Of a stretch of 64,000 bases of DNA, positions 41,932 through 52,866 are shown piece by piece; positions within the stretch are counted from its first letter, which is position 1, and the number at the start of each line of letters is the position of its first letter. The notes below the pieces were generated by a model. It worked only from the letters and a program-made list of their open reading frames with translations, did no database searches and was not told the DNA's origin. The stretch is taken from NCBI GenBank assembly GCA_003282825.1, contig QBYM01000001.1, forward strand, positions 56,567 through 120,566, written 5' to 3'. The position numbers were made by a program, and so were the translations under genes. The DNA comes from Pelagibacteraceae bacterium AG-325-J17. GTDB taxonomy: Bacteria; Pseudomonadota; Alphaproteobacteria; Pelagibacterales; Pelagibacteraceae.

Positions 41932-42879
41932 ATGAGTCAAAATCCAACTAAACACACAAAAGTGTTAATAATTGGATCCGGTCCAGCTGGTTACACAGCT
42001 GCAGTTTATGCAGCTCGTGCAATGTTAAACCCAATTTTGGTTTATGGATCTGAACCTGGAGGGCAATTAACAACAACTACTGATGTTGAAAATTATCCTG
42101 GGTTTGCTGATGTTATTCAAGGACCTTGGTTAATGGATCAAATGAAAGAACAAGCAAAAGCAGTTGGCACTGAGATGATAGAGGATCATATTGGATCAGT
42201 AAATTTAAAATCGACTCCATTTGAAGCAGTTGGTGATAGTGGTCAAAGATTTACCGCTGATAGTATTATTATTTCAACTGGTGCTCAGGCAAGATGGTTA
42301 AACATAAAATCAGAGCAAGAATTTAGAGGTTTTGGAGTTTCAGCATGTGCTACATGTGATGGATTTTTCTTTAAAGAGAAAGAGGTAGCAGTTGTTGGTG
42401 GTGGTAATGCTGCCGTTGAAGAAGCAATGTTTCTTACAAAGTTTGCTTCAAAGGTAAAATTAATTCACAGACGTGATAGTTTGAGAGCAGAAAAAATGCT
42501 TCAAAAAAAATTAATGGAAAATAAAAAAATTGAAATTATTTGGGATACTGTAATTGAAGACGTGATAGGTGATAAAGAGCCTAAAAATGTCAAAGGTATT
42601 AAAATAAAAAATGTAAAAACAAATAAAATCGAAGAAATTAAAGTTGACGGTTTATTTGTTGCAATTGGTCATGATCCAGCAACTTCTTTATTTAAAGATC
42701 AATTAAAAATGGATAATGAAGGATATTTAATTACCAAACCAGATTCTACAGAAACTAACGTCCCTGGAGTTTATGCTGCAGGAGATGTGAAGGACAAAAC
42801 TTTTAGACAGGCTGTAACTGCTGCAGGGATGGGATGTATGGCTGCTCTTGAGGCCGAAAAGCATCTTTCACACAAGTAA
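41932..42879 (+). CDS. trxB: Thioredoxin reductase
   Basis: IIGSGPAGYTAAVYAARA, GGQLTTTTDVENYPGF, SACATCDGFFFK, GGGNAAVEEAMFL, GVYAAGDVKDKTFRQAVTAAGMGCMAA. Confidence 0.97.
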   Translation: MSQNPTKHTKVLIIGSGPAGYTAAVYAARAMLNPILVYGSEPGGQLTTTTDVENYPGFADVIQGPWLMDQMKEQAKAVGTEMIEDHIGSVNLKSTPFEAVGDSGQRFTADSIIISTGAQARWLNIKSEQEFRGFGVSACATCDGFFFKEKEVAVVGGGNAAVEEAMFLTKFASKVKLIHRRDSLRAEKMLQKKLMENKKIEIIWDTVIEDVIGDKEPKNVKGIKIKNVKTNKIEEIKVDGLFVAIGHDPATSLFKDQLKMDNEGYLITKPDSTETNVPGVYAAGDVKDKTFRQAVTAAGMGCMAALEAEKHLSHK

Positions 42880-42880
42880 A

Positions 42881-43828
42881 GTGAAAAATAACTTACACGT
42901 CTTTTTAGGAGCAACTGTAGCTGATGCTGCAGCTAGACCATTACATTGGGTTTATAATCAGAAAAAACTGCTAACTTATATTAAGGGAAAACAAGACTTT
43001 ACTTTCTTAAAAAAAAATAAAAGTCCTTTTTACAACATTAAAACTGGCAAAGTTTCTGGTTATAATGAAGTTGGTCAAGTGATGTTCAAAACTTTGGTTG
43101 AAGGTCATCAAGATATAGAAGAAAGATTTAAAAAAAATATTACAAAAAATTTTGGTCCAGGAAGTATTTACTGGAAAAATTTAAATTTAAGAGCAAAATA
43201 CAGAAAAGTTAAAGACTGGCGAGGAATAATAAAAGGACCTTGGATCCATCAGAATATCATTGAAACTGTAAAAAATATTAAGTCTAAAAAAAAATTAACT
43301 GGGGGTAAAAAGGTAAACGAGTCTGATGGTTATTGTGCTGCTCTTCCATATTTTTTGTATGGCTATAATCTTAAAGATGTTAAAAAGATTATCTCTACAG
43401 TAACTGTTTCAAAAATAAGTCTCAAATATGCTTTAGCAAAATTTTTTCTAATAGATTTAGCACTAAAAGGTTGCAAAGATCCTATAAACGAATTTATGAA
43501 GATATTTAAAAAAAATTCATATTTTAAAAGTGTTGTTGAAGATATTAAAAAAGTTAAAAGATTAAAATCAAAACCTCACCCTCTTGTGGTTAAAAAATTA
43601 GGCATGGCTTGTAGCTATCCAGGAACATTTAATAGCTCAATTCACTCAATTATTAATTCCACAAATTATAAAGGGGCTATTTTAAAAACTATTAAAGCTG
43701 GTGGCTGTAACTGTTCTAGAGTTAATTTTATTGGAGCTTATTTTGCTGCTTTAAAAGGATTAGGTACTATCCCAAAATCTTGGATAAAAAAAACTGATTT
43801 AGCTAAAAAAATATTAGAGCAAAAATAA
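42881..43828 (+). CDS. ADP-ribosylglycohydrolase-family (J1-crystallin-like) protein
   Basis: FLGATVADAAARPLHWVYNQKKL near N-terminus and AGGCNCSRVNFIGAYFAAL near C-terminus. Start proposed as GTG at 42881; the ORF track starts at 42848 inside trxB. Confidence 0.75.
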   Translation: MKNNLHVFLGATVADAAARPLHWVYNQKKLLTYIKGKQDFTFLKKNKSPFYNIKTGKVSGYNEVGQVMFKTLVEGHQDIEERFKKNITKNFGPGSIYWKNLNLRAKYRKVKDWRGIIKGPWIHQNIIETVKNIKSKKKLTGGKKVNESDGYCAALPYFLYGYNLKDVKKIISTVTVSKISLKYALAKFFLIDLALKGCKDPINEFMKIFKKNSYFKSVVEDIKKVKRLKSKPHPLVVKKLGMACSYPGTFNSSIHSIINSTNYKGAILKTIKAGGCNCSRVNFIGAYFAALKGLGTIPKSWIKKTDLAKKILEQK

Positions 43829-43834
43829 AATTGT

Positions 43835-45022
43835 TTATTCTAAACTTTCACAAAAAGATTTAATTCTATCCATAGCTTTTTTTAAATTCTTCATTGAAGT
43901 TGCATAAGAAATTCTAAAATATCCATTTAAGCCAAATGCTGATCCCTGAACAACTGCTACATTAGATTTTTCAAGCAACTTTTGAACAAAATCAGTATCA
44001 GTTTTTAATTTTGTTTTTTTATTTAATAGACCTTTGCAGCTTGGAAAAACATAAAATGCTCCATTTGGTTTTAGGCAACTAATTCCTTTGATATTATTTA
44101 AACTTTTAACTACAAAATCTCTTCTTTGTTTAAATGCGTTAGACCTTTTCTTAATAAAATCCTGTTTTCCATTCAATGCTTCAACAGCAGCTGCTTGACT
44201 TATAGAGGAGGGGTTTGAGGTGGATTGTGATTGAATTTTACCAATCGCTTTAATTATATCTTTTGGACCTGCTGCATACCCTATTCTCCACCCTGTCATT
44301 GCATAAGATTTACTAACACCATTCATTGTTAGTGTTCTATTTTTAAGTTTTGAAAGTTGAGCTATTGTGAAAAAATTAAAATTATCATATCTAACATGTT
44401 CATAAATATCATCACTTAAGATATATACTTTTTTATTTCTAATTAGAATCTTTGCTAAATCTTGAATTTCTTTTTTTGTATATCCTGCTCCTGTCGGATT
44501 GGATGGTGAATTGAGGATTACCCATTTTGTTTTTTTCGAAATTGCTTTTTTAAGTTTTTTTGCTGTAAGTTTAAAACCCTCTTGCTCTGTACATTTAATT
44601 ATTTTTGGTTTTCCTCCAGCTAACAAAACCATATCTGGATAAGAAACCCAAAAAGGTGCTGGAATGATAACTTCATCACCTTTATTTAAAGTTGCCATAA
44701 AAGCATTGTAGAGGACTTGCTTGCCCCCAGTACCTACTGTTATTTGATCAGTTGAAAAATTAAGTTTATTTTCTCTTTTGAATTTTCTAATAACAGCTTT
44801 TTTTAATGCTGGGGTGCCATCTACAGCAGTATATTTAGTGTCTCCTTTTTTAATAGCTTTAATTGCTGCATTTTTAATATTTTCTGGAGTATCAAAATCT
44901 GGCTCTCCAGCACCAAGACCAATTACATCTTTTCCTGCTGCTCTTAATTCTCTTGCCTTTTGAGTTACAGCTATTGTAGGAGATGGTTTAATTCTCTTTA
45001 AACTGTCTGATATTATGCTCAT
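43835..45022 (-). CDS. aspC: Class I aspartate aminotransferase
   Basis: PLP motif TMNGVSKSYAMTGWRIGYAAGP, SPSNPTGAGYTKKE, GLGAGEPDFDTPENI, FRISYATS. Confidence 0.93.
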   Translation of the reverse strand: MSIISDSLKRIKPSPTIAVTQKARELRAAGKDVIGLGAGEPDFDTPENIKNAAIKAIKKGDTKYTAVDGTPALKKAVIRKFKRENKLNFSTDQITVGTGGKQVLYNAFMATLNKGDEVIIPAPFWVSYPDMVLLAGGKPKIIKCTEQEGFKLTAKKLKKAISKKTKWVILNSPSNPTGAGYTKKEIQDLAKILIRNKKVYILSDDIYEHVRYDNFNFFTIAQLSKLKNRTLTMNGVSKSYAMTGWRIGYAAGPKDIIKAIGKIQSQSTSNPSSISQAAAVEALNGKQDFIKKRSNAFKQRRDFVVKSLNNIKGISCLKPNGAFYVFPSCKGLLNKKTKLKTDTDFVQKLLEKSNVAVVQGSAFGLNGYFRISYATSMKNLKKAMDRIKSFCESLE

Positions 45023-45057
45023 TGAAATATAATTTAATTCTACTACTTTCTTAATAT

Positions 45058-47232
45058 ATGGAAAATACTTATCAAGATTTAATTACAGATATTCAGAGTA
45101 AAAATCCAAAAATCAGTGGAAAACTTGAAGGTGGAAAAAAATTTAAAATTAAATCAGATTTTAAACCCGCAGGCGATCAGCCAGAAGCTATTAAAAAATT
45201 AGTAAATGGAGCTAATAAAGAGGCATTTAATCAAGTTCTGCTTGGAGTTACTGGTTCTGGAAAAACATTTACAATGGCAAAGGTTATTGAAGCTACAAAT
45301 AGACCAGCCTTAATTTTGGCTCCTAATAAAACCCTGGCTGCTCAACTTTATGGTGAGATGAAAAATTTTTTCCCAGATAATGCAGTTGAGTATTTTGTGT
45401 CTTATTATGACTATTACACTCCAGAGGCTTATGTACCTAGATCAGATACCTACATCGAAAAAGAGGCTTCTATCAATGAACAAATAGATAGAATGAGACA
45501 TTCAGCAACAAGATCTCTCCTTGAAAGAGATGATGTTTTAATAGTTGCAAGTGTATCATGTATATATGGTTTAGGCTCAGTTGAAGCATATAGTAAAATG
45601 ACATTAACCCTTCAAAAAAATTATGAATATAATAGAGAGCAAATAATTAAATCTTTAGTAGCACTTCAATATAAACGTAATGATCAAAATTTTTATAGAG
45701 GCACATTTAGAGCTCGAGGTGAATACTTAGAAATTTTTCCATCTCATTTAGAAGATAGAGCTTGGAGATTGAGTTTATTTGGAGATAAACTTGAAAAAAT
45801 AGAGGAATTTGATCCTTTAACTGGTGATCAGGTTAGAGAGCTTAGTTTGGTTAAAGTTTATGCCAATAGCCATTACATCACTCCTAAACCAACTATTGAA
45901 CAAGCAATCATCAATATTAAAAAGGAGTTAGAAATTACTTTAAAAAAACACAAGGCTGAAAATAAATTACTTGAAGCACAAAGATTAGAGGAAAGAACTA
46001 AATTTGATCTTGAAATGATAGAGGCAACTGGATCTTGTGCTGGAATTGAAAATTATTCCAGATTTTTATCAGGAAGAAAACCAGGTGAACCACCTCCTAC
46101 TCTTTTCGAGTATTTTCCAGATAATACTTTAATTTTTGTTGACGAATGCCATGTCACAGTTCCACAATTAAACGGAATGTACAAAGGTGATAGATCAAGA
46201 AAAAGTACTTTAGCTGAATATGGATTTAGACTTCCATCTTGCATGGATAACAGACCATTAAAATTTGAAGAATGGGATTTAATGAGAACTCAAACTGTAT
46301 TCGTGTCAGCAACACCCGGACCATGGGAATTAGAGCAAACAAAAGGTAAATTTATTGATCAAGTAATTAGACCTACTGGATTAATTGATCCACCAGTTGA
46401 AATAAGACCAGCAAAAAACCAAGTGGATGATTTAATGCATGAATGTAAAAAAGTAATTGAAAATAATCACAGAGTTTTAGTAACAACGCTAACAAAAAAA
46501 ATGGCTGAGGATTTAACTGAATACCTTCATGAGAATGGAGTTAAGGTTAGATATCTGCACTCAGATATCGATACGTTAGAAAGAATAGAAATCATGAGAG
46601 ATTTACGTATGGGGGTTTTTGATGTGCTTGTTGGAATAAATTTATTAAGAGAGGGTTTAGATATACCTGAATGTGCTTTAGTAGGAATTTTAGATGCAGA
46701 TAAAGAAGGTTTTTTGAGATCAGAAACCTCTCTAATTCAAACGATCGGGAGAGCAGCAAGAAATGTTGATGGTAAAGTAATTTTGTATGCTGATAAAGAA
46801 ACTAAAAGTATTAAAAAAGCAATTCAAGAAACAGATAGAAGAAGAAAAATTCAATTAGATTATAACAAAAAATATAAAATAGATGCTAAATCAGTCAAAA
46901 AAGAAATCAGTGATATTTTAGAGAGTGTTTATGAAAAAGATTACGTTAAAATTAGCGAAGGTTCAAATGTTGGTGGAAATTTAAAAAAGCATCTTAAAGC
47001 TCTTGATAAAAAGATGAAGGAAGCCGCCTCTAATCTTGAGTTTGAAGAAGCTGCAAAAATTAGAGATGAAATTAGAAAATTAGAAAGCACAGAATTAGAA
47101 ATTACATTAAACCCTAAAATAAGACAGTATGATGTTAAAAATAAACTTTACCCAAAAGGTAGATCAACTATGGGTATGCCGGGGACTAAAGTTACAAAAA
47201 AAAGAGATAAAAAATGGAAGCACGGAAAATAA
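45058..47232 (+). CDS. uvrB: Excinuclease ABC subunit B
   Basis: [67 protein letters not shown]-terminal UVR motif. Confidence 0.98.
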   Translation: MENTYQDLITDIQSKNPKISGKLEGGKKFKIKSDFKPAGDQPEAIKKLVNGANKEAFNQVLLGVTGSGKTFTMAKVIEATNRPALILAPNKTLAAQLYGEMKNFFPDNAVEYFVSYYDYYTPEAYVPRSDTYIEKEASINEQIDRMRHSATRSLLERDDVLIVASVSCIYGLGSVEAYSKMTLTLQKNYEYNREQIIKSLVALQYKRNDQNFYRGTFRARGEYLEIFPSHLEDRAWRLSLFGDKLEKIEEFDPLTGDQVRELSLVKVYANSHYITPKPTIEQAIINIKKELEITLKKHKAENKLLEAQRLEERTKFDLEMIEATGSCAGIENYSRFLSGRKPGEPPPTLFEYFPDNTLIFVDECHVTVPQLNGMYKGDRSRKSTLAEYGFRLPSCMDNRPLKFEEWDLMRTQTVFVSATPGPWELEQTKGKFIDQVIRPTGLIDPPVEIRPAKNQVDDLMHECKKVIENNHRVLVTTLTKKMAEDLTEYLHENGVKVRYLHSDIDTLERIEIMRDLRMGVFDVLVGINLLREGLDIPECALVGILDADKEGFLRSETSLIQTIGRAARNVDGKVILYADKETKSIKKAIQETDRRRKIQLDYNKKYKIDAKSVKKEISDILESVYEKDYVKISEGSNVGGNLKKHLKALDKKMKEAASNLEFEEAAKIRDEIRKLESTELEITLNPKIRQYDVKNKLYPKGRSTMGMPGTKVTKKRDKKWKHGK

Positions 47233-47969
47233 TTATTACCGGAGGAGCGACCAGAATAGGTGCTGCAATAGCAAAAAAATTATCAGGACCAAAGATTGAA
47301 ATTGTAATTCACTATAACAAATCAAAATCCAAGGCAGAAAAGCTTAAAAAAGAGTTAAAAAAGAATGGTACCATCGTTTATTTAGTAAAAGCAGATCTAG
47401 GTAGCGAAAATGATGTGGATAAAATTATCAAATTTTCAAAATTAAAATTGAAATATTTTGACTGTTTAATAAATAATGCCTCCTTATTTGAAAACGATAA
47501 ATTAGAAAATTTTACAGTTAAAAGTTGGGATCTTCATTTAAATGCAAATCTTAAAGCACCTGCATTGCTATCTAAGGGTTTTGCAAAAAATACCAGAGGA
47601 AAAAATAATAATATAATTAACATTATTGATCAAAGAGTCTTTAAATTAACACCTTATTTTTTTTCGTACACATTAAGTAAAACAGGTCTTTTTACTCTAA
47701 CTAAAACTAGTGCAATGAGCTTAGCTCCAAAGATACGTGTCAACGGCATAGCTCCAGGTCCAACAATTAAAAATAAAAGACAAACTGAAAAACACTTCAA
47801 AAAACAGTATTTTGCTACACCATTAAAACAGCAAGTTGATGTTAACGAGATCTGTAGTGCTGTTGACTTTTTTATTAAAAACAGCTCTATTACAGGTCAG
47901 GTTTTAGCCATTGATAGTGGTCAAAGTTTAAACTGGCAAACACCAGACATTATGGGAAGTAAAGAATGA
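47214..47969 (+). CDS. Short-chain dehydrogenase, FolM/pteridine-reductase-like
   Basis: Rossmann [47 protein letters not shown] (YxxxK), APGPTIK; adjacent to folB. Confidence 0.82.
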   Translation: MEARKIIITGGATRIGAAIAKKLSGPKIEIVIHYNKSKSKAEKLKKELKKNGTIVYLVKADLGSENDVDKIIKFSKLKLKYFDCLINNASLFENDKLENFTVKSWDLHLNANLKAPALLSKGFAKNTRGKNNNIINIIDQRVFKLTPYFFSYTLSKTGLFTLTKTSAMSLAPKIRVNGIAPGPTIKNKRQTEKHFKKQYFATPLKQQVDVNEICSAVDFFIKNSSITGQVLAIDSGQSLNWQTPDIMGSKE

Positions 47970-48391
47970 AAAAAAATAATCTTAAAATAGTAAAGATAGA
48001 CAAATCAAAAAATTTATTTAATTACGAGAAAAAAATTTTAATTAATGAGCTAATTTTAAATCTTAAACTTGGCTATTATGACTTCGAAAAGGAAAAGTCC
48101 CAAAAAGTTAAATTTAGTCTTGAAATTGATTATGAGGATAAAAAACCAACAAATGATAGAGATATAAAGTCTATAGTAAACTATGGAACAATCGTTAAAT
48201 TAATAACGAAACTAGTTAAAAAGAAACATTATAATTTCTTAGAATCCCTTGCGGAGGCAGTTTTTGATGAATTATTTAAAGACAAAAGGATTGGTAAAAT
48301 ATTGTTAAAAATTGAGAAATTAGAAATTTTAAAAGACTGTTCATCAGTTGGTATTCAAATTACCAAAAAAAGAAGTCATGATAAGTTCTGA
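47966..48391 (+). CDS. folB: Dihydroneopterin aldolase (FolB-like)
   Basis: [56 protein letters not shown]. Confidence 0.82.
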   Translation: MKKNNLKIVKIDKSKNLFNYEKKILINELILNLKLGYYDFEKEKSQKVKFSLEIDYEDKKPTNDRDIKSIVNYGTIVKLITKLVKKKHYNFLESLAEAVFDELFKDKRIGKILLKIEKLEILKDCSSVGIQITKKRSHDKF

Positions 48392-50213
48392 TATTGGAAA
48401 AGAAGTAATTAAAAAAGAGCTCACACTTATTCCTAAACTCCCTGGGGTATATAGGATGCTTAATGAAAAAGGAGATATTCTCTACGTCGGTAAAGCAAAA
48501 AATTTACCAAATAGACTTAAAAGTTATATAGCTGAAAAGAATCATATTATTAGAACAGAGAGAATGTTATCTCAAACCAGGAAACTCGAGATAACAACTA
48601 CTTCAAATGAGAGTGAGGCATTACTTCTTGAAGCAAACTTAATTAAAAAACATAAACCTAAGTTTAACATTCTATTGAGAGACGATAAATCTTTTCCATT
48701 TATCTTTATTAGTAATAAAGACAAATGGCCACAAATTAAAAGACACCGTGGAAAGAAAACAGGTGAAGGTTTTTATTTTGGTCCTTTTGCATCAGCAGGA
48801 TCAGCTAATTGGACAATTAAAATGATACAGAAGATTTTCCACTTAAGAGTTTGTGATGATACAGTTTTCAAAAATAGAGAACGTCCTTGTATTTTATATC
48901 AAATTAAAAGATGCTCTGGACCTTGTGTCGGGTATATAGAGAAAGAAGAGTATAAAAAAACAGTAGATGATGCAATAGAATTTGTATCTGGCAAATCAAG
49001 AAAGATACAAAAAAGTCTTTCTGACCAGATGGAAAAAGCTAGTGAGGATTTGGACTTTGAAAAAGCAACAATTTTAAGAGATAGGATAAAATCTTTAAAT
49101 ATTATTCAATCTTCACAAAGAATTAATGAAGCTAATTTAATCGAGGCTGATGTAATTGCAGGATATAAAGAGTCTGGCAAAACTTGCATTCAAGTTTTTT
49201 TTTATAGATCAAAACAGAATTGGGGCAATCAAGCTTTTTTTCCTAAACACGATCCAGATGAAAAATTATGTAATATATTAAATTCATTTATCTCTCAATT
49301 TTATGAGAACAAGAGTGTACCATCATCAATAATTTTATCTGAGGATATTAAAGAAAAAATTTTAATAGAAAAAACTCTTTCTCAAAAAGAAAGTAAACAA
49401 ATTAATATCTCTGTTGCAAAAAAAGGATCAAAATTAAAAGTAATTAATCAAGCAATAAAAAATGCTAAAGATAGCTTAAACCGAAAACTTTATGAAAGTC
49501 AGAATAATCGAGAATTATTTGATGCTGTTGTAAGGAAGTTTAATTTAGAGATAAATATTAATCTAATTGAGGTTTATGATAACAGTCATATTCAAGGAAC
49601 CAATAGCGTAGGTGCTTTAATTGCATACGGAGACGAGGGATTTATAAAAAAAAGATACAGAAAATTTAATATAAAAAATAAAAAAAATGAACAAGATGAT
49701 TATGGAATGATGCGAGAGGTATTGAATAGACGATTTAAAAGGGCTGTCCAAGAAAAAGATAACTACTTATCTTTTCCAGATTTGGTTATTGTAGATGGTG
49801 GAAAAGGACAATATTCTGTTGCAAGAGAGACTTTAAATGAATTAGGACTACATGACATACCCATCATTGCGATAGCAAAAGGTAAATTTAGGAATAGTGG
49901 AAATGAGACCTTTTTTTATAATGGAAAAGAATTTAAATTTACCAAAAATGATCCTACCCTTTTCTTTCTTCAGCGAATTCGAGATGAGTCACATCGATTT
50001 GCAATAAGCGCTCATAGAGCTAAAAGAAAAAAAGGAATTAATAAATCTTTACTTGATCAAATAGAGGGTATTGGCTCTATTAGAAAAAGAGCTCTATTGA
50101 ACCATTTTGGCTCTGCTAGGGCAGTAGAATCTGCAAGTCTTGATGAAATAAAATCGGTTGAAGGTGTTGAGGTAAAAGTTGCAAAAAAGATATATAACTT
50201 TTTTCATGAATAA
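48378..50213 (+). CDS. uvrC: Excinuclease ABC subunit C
   Basis: GIY-YIG domain [71 protein letters not shown]. Start chosen at MISSD; the track start at 48348 is inside folB. Confidence 0.96.
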   Translation: MISSDIGKEVIKKELTLIPKLPGVYRMLNEKGDILYVGKAKNLPNRLKSYIAEKNHIIRTERMLSQTRKLEITTTSNESEALLLEANLIKKHKPKFNILLRDDKSFPFIFISNKDKWPQIKRHRGKKTGEGFYFGPFASAGSANWTIKMIQKIFHLRVCDDTVFKNRERPCILYQIKRCSGPCVGYIEKEEYKKTVDDAIEFVSGKSRKIQKSLSDQMEKASEDLDFEKATILRDRIKSLNIIQSSQRINEANLIEADVIAGYKESGKTCIQVFFYRSKQNWGNQAFFPKHDPDEKLCNILNSFISQFYENKSVPSSIILSEDIKEKILIEKTLSQKESKQINISVAKKGSKLKVINQAIKNAKDSLNRKLYESQNNRELFDAVVRKFNLEININLIEVYDNSHIQGTNSVGALIAYGDEGFIKKRYRKFNIKNKKNEQDDYGMMREVLNRRFKRAVQEKDNYLSFPDLVIVDGGKGQYSVARETLNELGLHDIPIIAIAKGKFRNSGNETFFYNGKEFKFTKNDPTLFFLQRIRDESHRFAISAHRAKRKKGINKSLLDQIEGIGSIRKRALLNHFGSARAVESASLDEIKSVEGVEVKVAKKIYNFFHE

Positions 50214-50221
50214 AAACTTGT

Positions 50222-50806
50222 ATGCTTAGAAAAATACCTAATATATTAACTATAGGTCGGATATTAATAGTCCCATTTTTTGTTTTAGCATTTTATTTGC
50301 CAGGTTTTTACGGAGATTTGACTGCTTTAATTTTGTTTATAGTTGCTTCATTTACTGATTTTTTAGATGGAATGCTAGCAAGATTGCTTGGTCAAGAATC
50401 AAAATTAGGTGAATTGTTAGATCCGATTGCAGACAAGATTATTGTAGCGACAGCTTTAATTCTTTTAGTTATGGATGGAACAATACGTCATTATGAAGTC
50501 ATAGCAGCAATAATAATTTTAACACGTGAAATTCTGATATCTGGTTTAAGAGAGTTTTTAGCCAAAGGTAAAATTAAACTTCCTGTTTCAAGTCTTGCAA
50601 AATTAAAAACAGTTTTACAAATGGTTTCTATTGCACTTTTACTTTCTGGAGAAACTGGAAATAAAATTATTAATTTTCAAGATTACAATGCACAAACAAT
50701 TGGTATAATTCTTCTATGGCTTTCGGCAGCTTTAACTCTTTTTACTGGTTACGATTATATGCGTAAAGGAATAGACCATGCAATATCAGAAGACAATAAA
50801 GATTAA
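50222..50806 (+). CDS. pgsA: CDP-diacylglycerol--glycerol-3-phosphate 3-phosphatidyltransferase
   Basis: RKIPNILTIGRILIVPFF; CDP-alcohol phosphotransferase signature DFLDGMLARLLGQESKLGELLDPIADK. Confidence 0.95.
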   Translation: MLRKIPNILTIGRILIVPFFVLAFYLPGFYGDLTALILFIVASFTDFLDGMLARLLGQESKLGELLDPIADKIIVATALILLVMDGTIRHYEVIAAIIILTREILISGLREFLAKGKIKLPVSSLAKLKTVLQMVSIALLLSGETGNKIINFQDYNAQTIGIILLWLSAALTLFTGYDYMRKGIDHAISEDNKD

Positions 50807-51687
50807 GCAGCCGTTTTTTTCTTTTTAACAACAGATTGATAACTCTCATTTAAATCTATTATCAAATCACAAACTTTAAATTGATTTTCAGCTATACATG
50901 ATACAGGTGTTACTTCTGCAGCAGTTCCTGTTAAAAAACACCCAACAAAGTTTTTAAGCTCTTCAGGTTTAATTTTTCTTTCATGAACTTTAATATTTTT
51001 TGATTTTGCAATTTCAATTACAGTTCTTCTAGTAATACCATCTAAAAATGAATCTGGAATTGGTGTATGTAATTCTCCATTTTTGTCCTTAAAAAAAACA
51101 TTTGCACCAGTTGCTTCTGCAATATTGTCCTCGTGATCTAACATTAGTGAATCTGTAAATCCTTGTTTTTCAGCTTCATGTTTAGAGAGTGTACAAATCA
51201 TATAAAGACCAGATGCTTTAGTATCCCAAGGAATTGTATTGGGTGCTGGTCTTCTCCAGCTGGATATATTTAATTTTATTCCTTCAATTTTAAGTTTGGG
51301 ATCAAAATAAGATCCCCATTCCCAAGTTGCTATAGCTACATGAATTTTAGTTTGTTGTGCAGAGATAGCCATCATCTCACTTCCTCTCCAAGCTACAGGC
51401 CTCACATAGCCATTTTCTACTTTTTGAGTTGTGATTATTTTTTTTGATGCCATATTAATTTCATTTTCACTATACGGAATTTCAAATCCCATTCTTTTTG
51501 CAGAGTAAAATAGTCTTGAAGTATGTTCTTCCAGCTTAAAAATAGATCCATCGTATACTCGCTCACCTTCAAAAACACAGCTAGCATAATGTAATCCATG
51601 GCTCAAAACATGCACTTTAACATCTGACCAATCAACCAATTCGCCATTGTACCATATTTTGCCGGATCTTTTATCGTAAGGTATCAT
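50803..51687 (-). CDS. ilvE: Branched-chain amino acid aminotransferase
   Basis: GKIWYNGELVDWSDVKVHVLSHGLHYASCVFEGERVY, WDTKASGLYMICTLSKHEAEKQGFTDSLMLD, EATGANVFF, FLTGTAAEVTPV. Confidence 0.94.
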   Translation of the reverse strand: MIPYDKRSGKIWYNGELVDWSDVKVHVLSHGLHYASCVFEGERVYDGSIFKLEEHTSRLFYSAKRMGFEIPYSENEINMASKKIITTQKVENGYVRPVAWRGSEMMAISAQQTKIHVAIATWEWGSYFDPKLKIEGIKLNISSWRRPAPNTIPWDTKASGLYMICTLSKHEAEKQGFTDSLMLDHEDNIAEATGANVFFKDKNGELHTPIPDSFLDGITRRTVIEIAKSKNIKVHERKIKPEELKNFVGCFLTGTAAEVTPVSCIAENQFKVCDLIIDLNESYQSVVKKKKTAA

Positions 51688-51758
51688 TTTATGAAATTTA
51701 AAAATTCTTACTGAAAAATATCTTTGTATCTATAATATGTCAATATAACTTACCAATA

Positions 51759-52196
51759 ATGAAACAACTTTTATATCTAAAAGATGATCAATTAAAAGAG
51801 CTAATCGAAAAGCTATTTATAAGTTATAGAGAAACTTTCTCAGACTCTAAAAAAATTCTAAATAAATACAAAATTGGTTTAGCTCACCAAAAAGTAATAC
51901 ATTTACTGTCTATGTATAAGGGTATTTCTATTTCTGAATTGCTTAAGAGACTGAAAGTAACCAAACAAAGTTTAAACAGAGTTCTTAAAGACCTAATTAA
52001 ATTAGAAATTATTTTTTTTAAAAAGGATGATCAAGATACAAGAATAAAGCATATATTTTTAAATGAAAAAGGAGAGAGGGTATTTACTGAAATTTTTGAA
52101 GTACAAAAAAAAAGGATTCACGGAGCACTTTTAAATTCTAGCTCTGAAGAAGTGGTCAATTTCGATAAAGTATTAAAAAAAATTATTAATGGATAA
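51759..52196 (+). CDS. MarR-family transcriptional regulator
   Basis: wHTH: GISISELLKRLKVTKQSLNRVLKDLIKLEIIFFKKDDQDTRIKHIFLNEKGERVF. Confidence 0.85.
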   Translation: MKQLLYLKDDQLKELIEKLFISYRETFSDSKKILNKYKIGLAHQKVIHLLSMYKGISISELLKRLKVTKQSLNRVLKDLIKLEIIFFKKDDQDTRIKHIFLNEKGERVFTEIFEVQKKRIHGALLNSSSEEVVNFDKVLKKIING

Positions 52197-52866
52197 CTTT
52201 ATAGCACATATATTAGTTGTTGATGATGATGATGGTATTAGATCATTAGTTAAAAAATATTTAAATGAAAATGATTATCTTGTTACAACTGCTAATAGCG
52301 CTGAGGATGCAAATGAAAAAGTAAATATTATAAAATTTGATTTAATAATATTAGATATCATGATGCCAGGAAAAAGTGGACTAGAGTTCATTCAAGAAAA
52401 TCAAAAAAAACTTAAAACACCTATCATATTATTAACTGCTAAAGGCCAGGCTAATGAGAGAATAGAAGGTTTAGAAGTTGGTGCAGATGATTATCTTCCA
52501 AAACCTTTTGAGCCAAAAGAACTTATTTTAAGAATTCAAAATATTATTACGAAAACTAAAATAACTGACCCAAAAAGAGTTATAGAATTTGAAAATATTA
52601 AAATTGATTTAAATAAACAATTAATTTTTAAAAAAAATGTTGAATTTAAAATTAATAATACAGAAAAAAAAATTTTAGAAAATATGATTAATAACCCTGG
52701 TAAAACATTTTCAAGAGATGATATTGGATCATTAATTGATTTAGATAAAGAAAGATCTATTGATGTAATTATAACGAGATTAAGAAAGAAAATAGAAATT
52801 GATCCAAAAAATCCAAAATTTCTGCAAACCATTAGAGGAGCTGGATATGTTTTATGGATTGAGTAA
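52189..52866 (+). CDS. OmpR/PhoB-type response regulator
   Basis: Receiver VVDDDDGIRSLVKKYL, LIILDIMMPGKSGLEF, LLTAKG, GADDYLPKPFEPKEL; DNA-binding C-terminus SRDDIGSLI...SIDVIITRLRKKIEIDPKNPKFLQTIRGAGYVL. Confidence 0.94.
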   Translation: MDNFIAHILVVDDDDGIRSLVKKYLNENDYLVTTANSAEDANEKVNIIKFDLIILDIMMPGKSGLEFIQENQKKLKTPIILLTAKGQANERIEGLEVGADDYLPKPFEPKELILRIQNIITKTKITDPKRVIEFENIKIDLNKQLIFKKNVEFKINNTEKKILENMINNPGKTFSRDDIGSLIDLDKERSIDVIITRLRKKIEIDPKNPKFLQTIRGAGYVLWIE

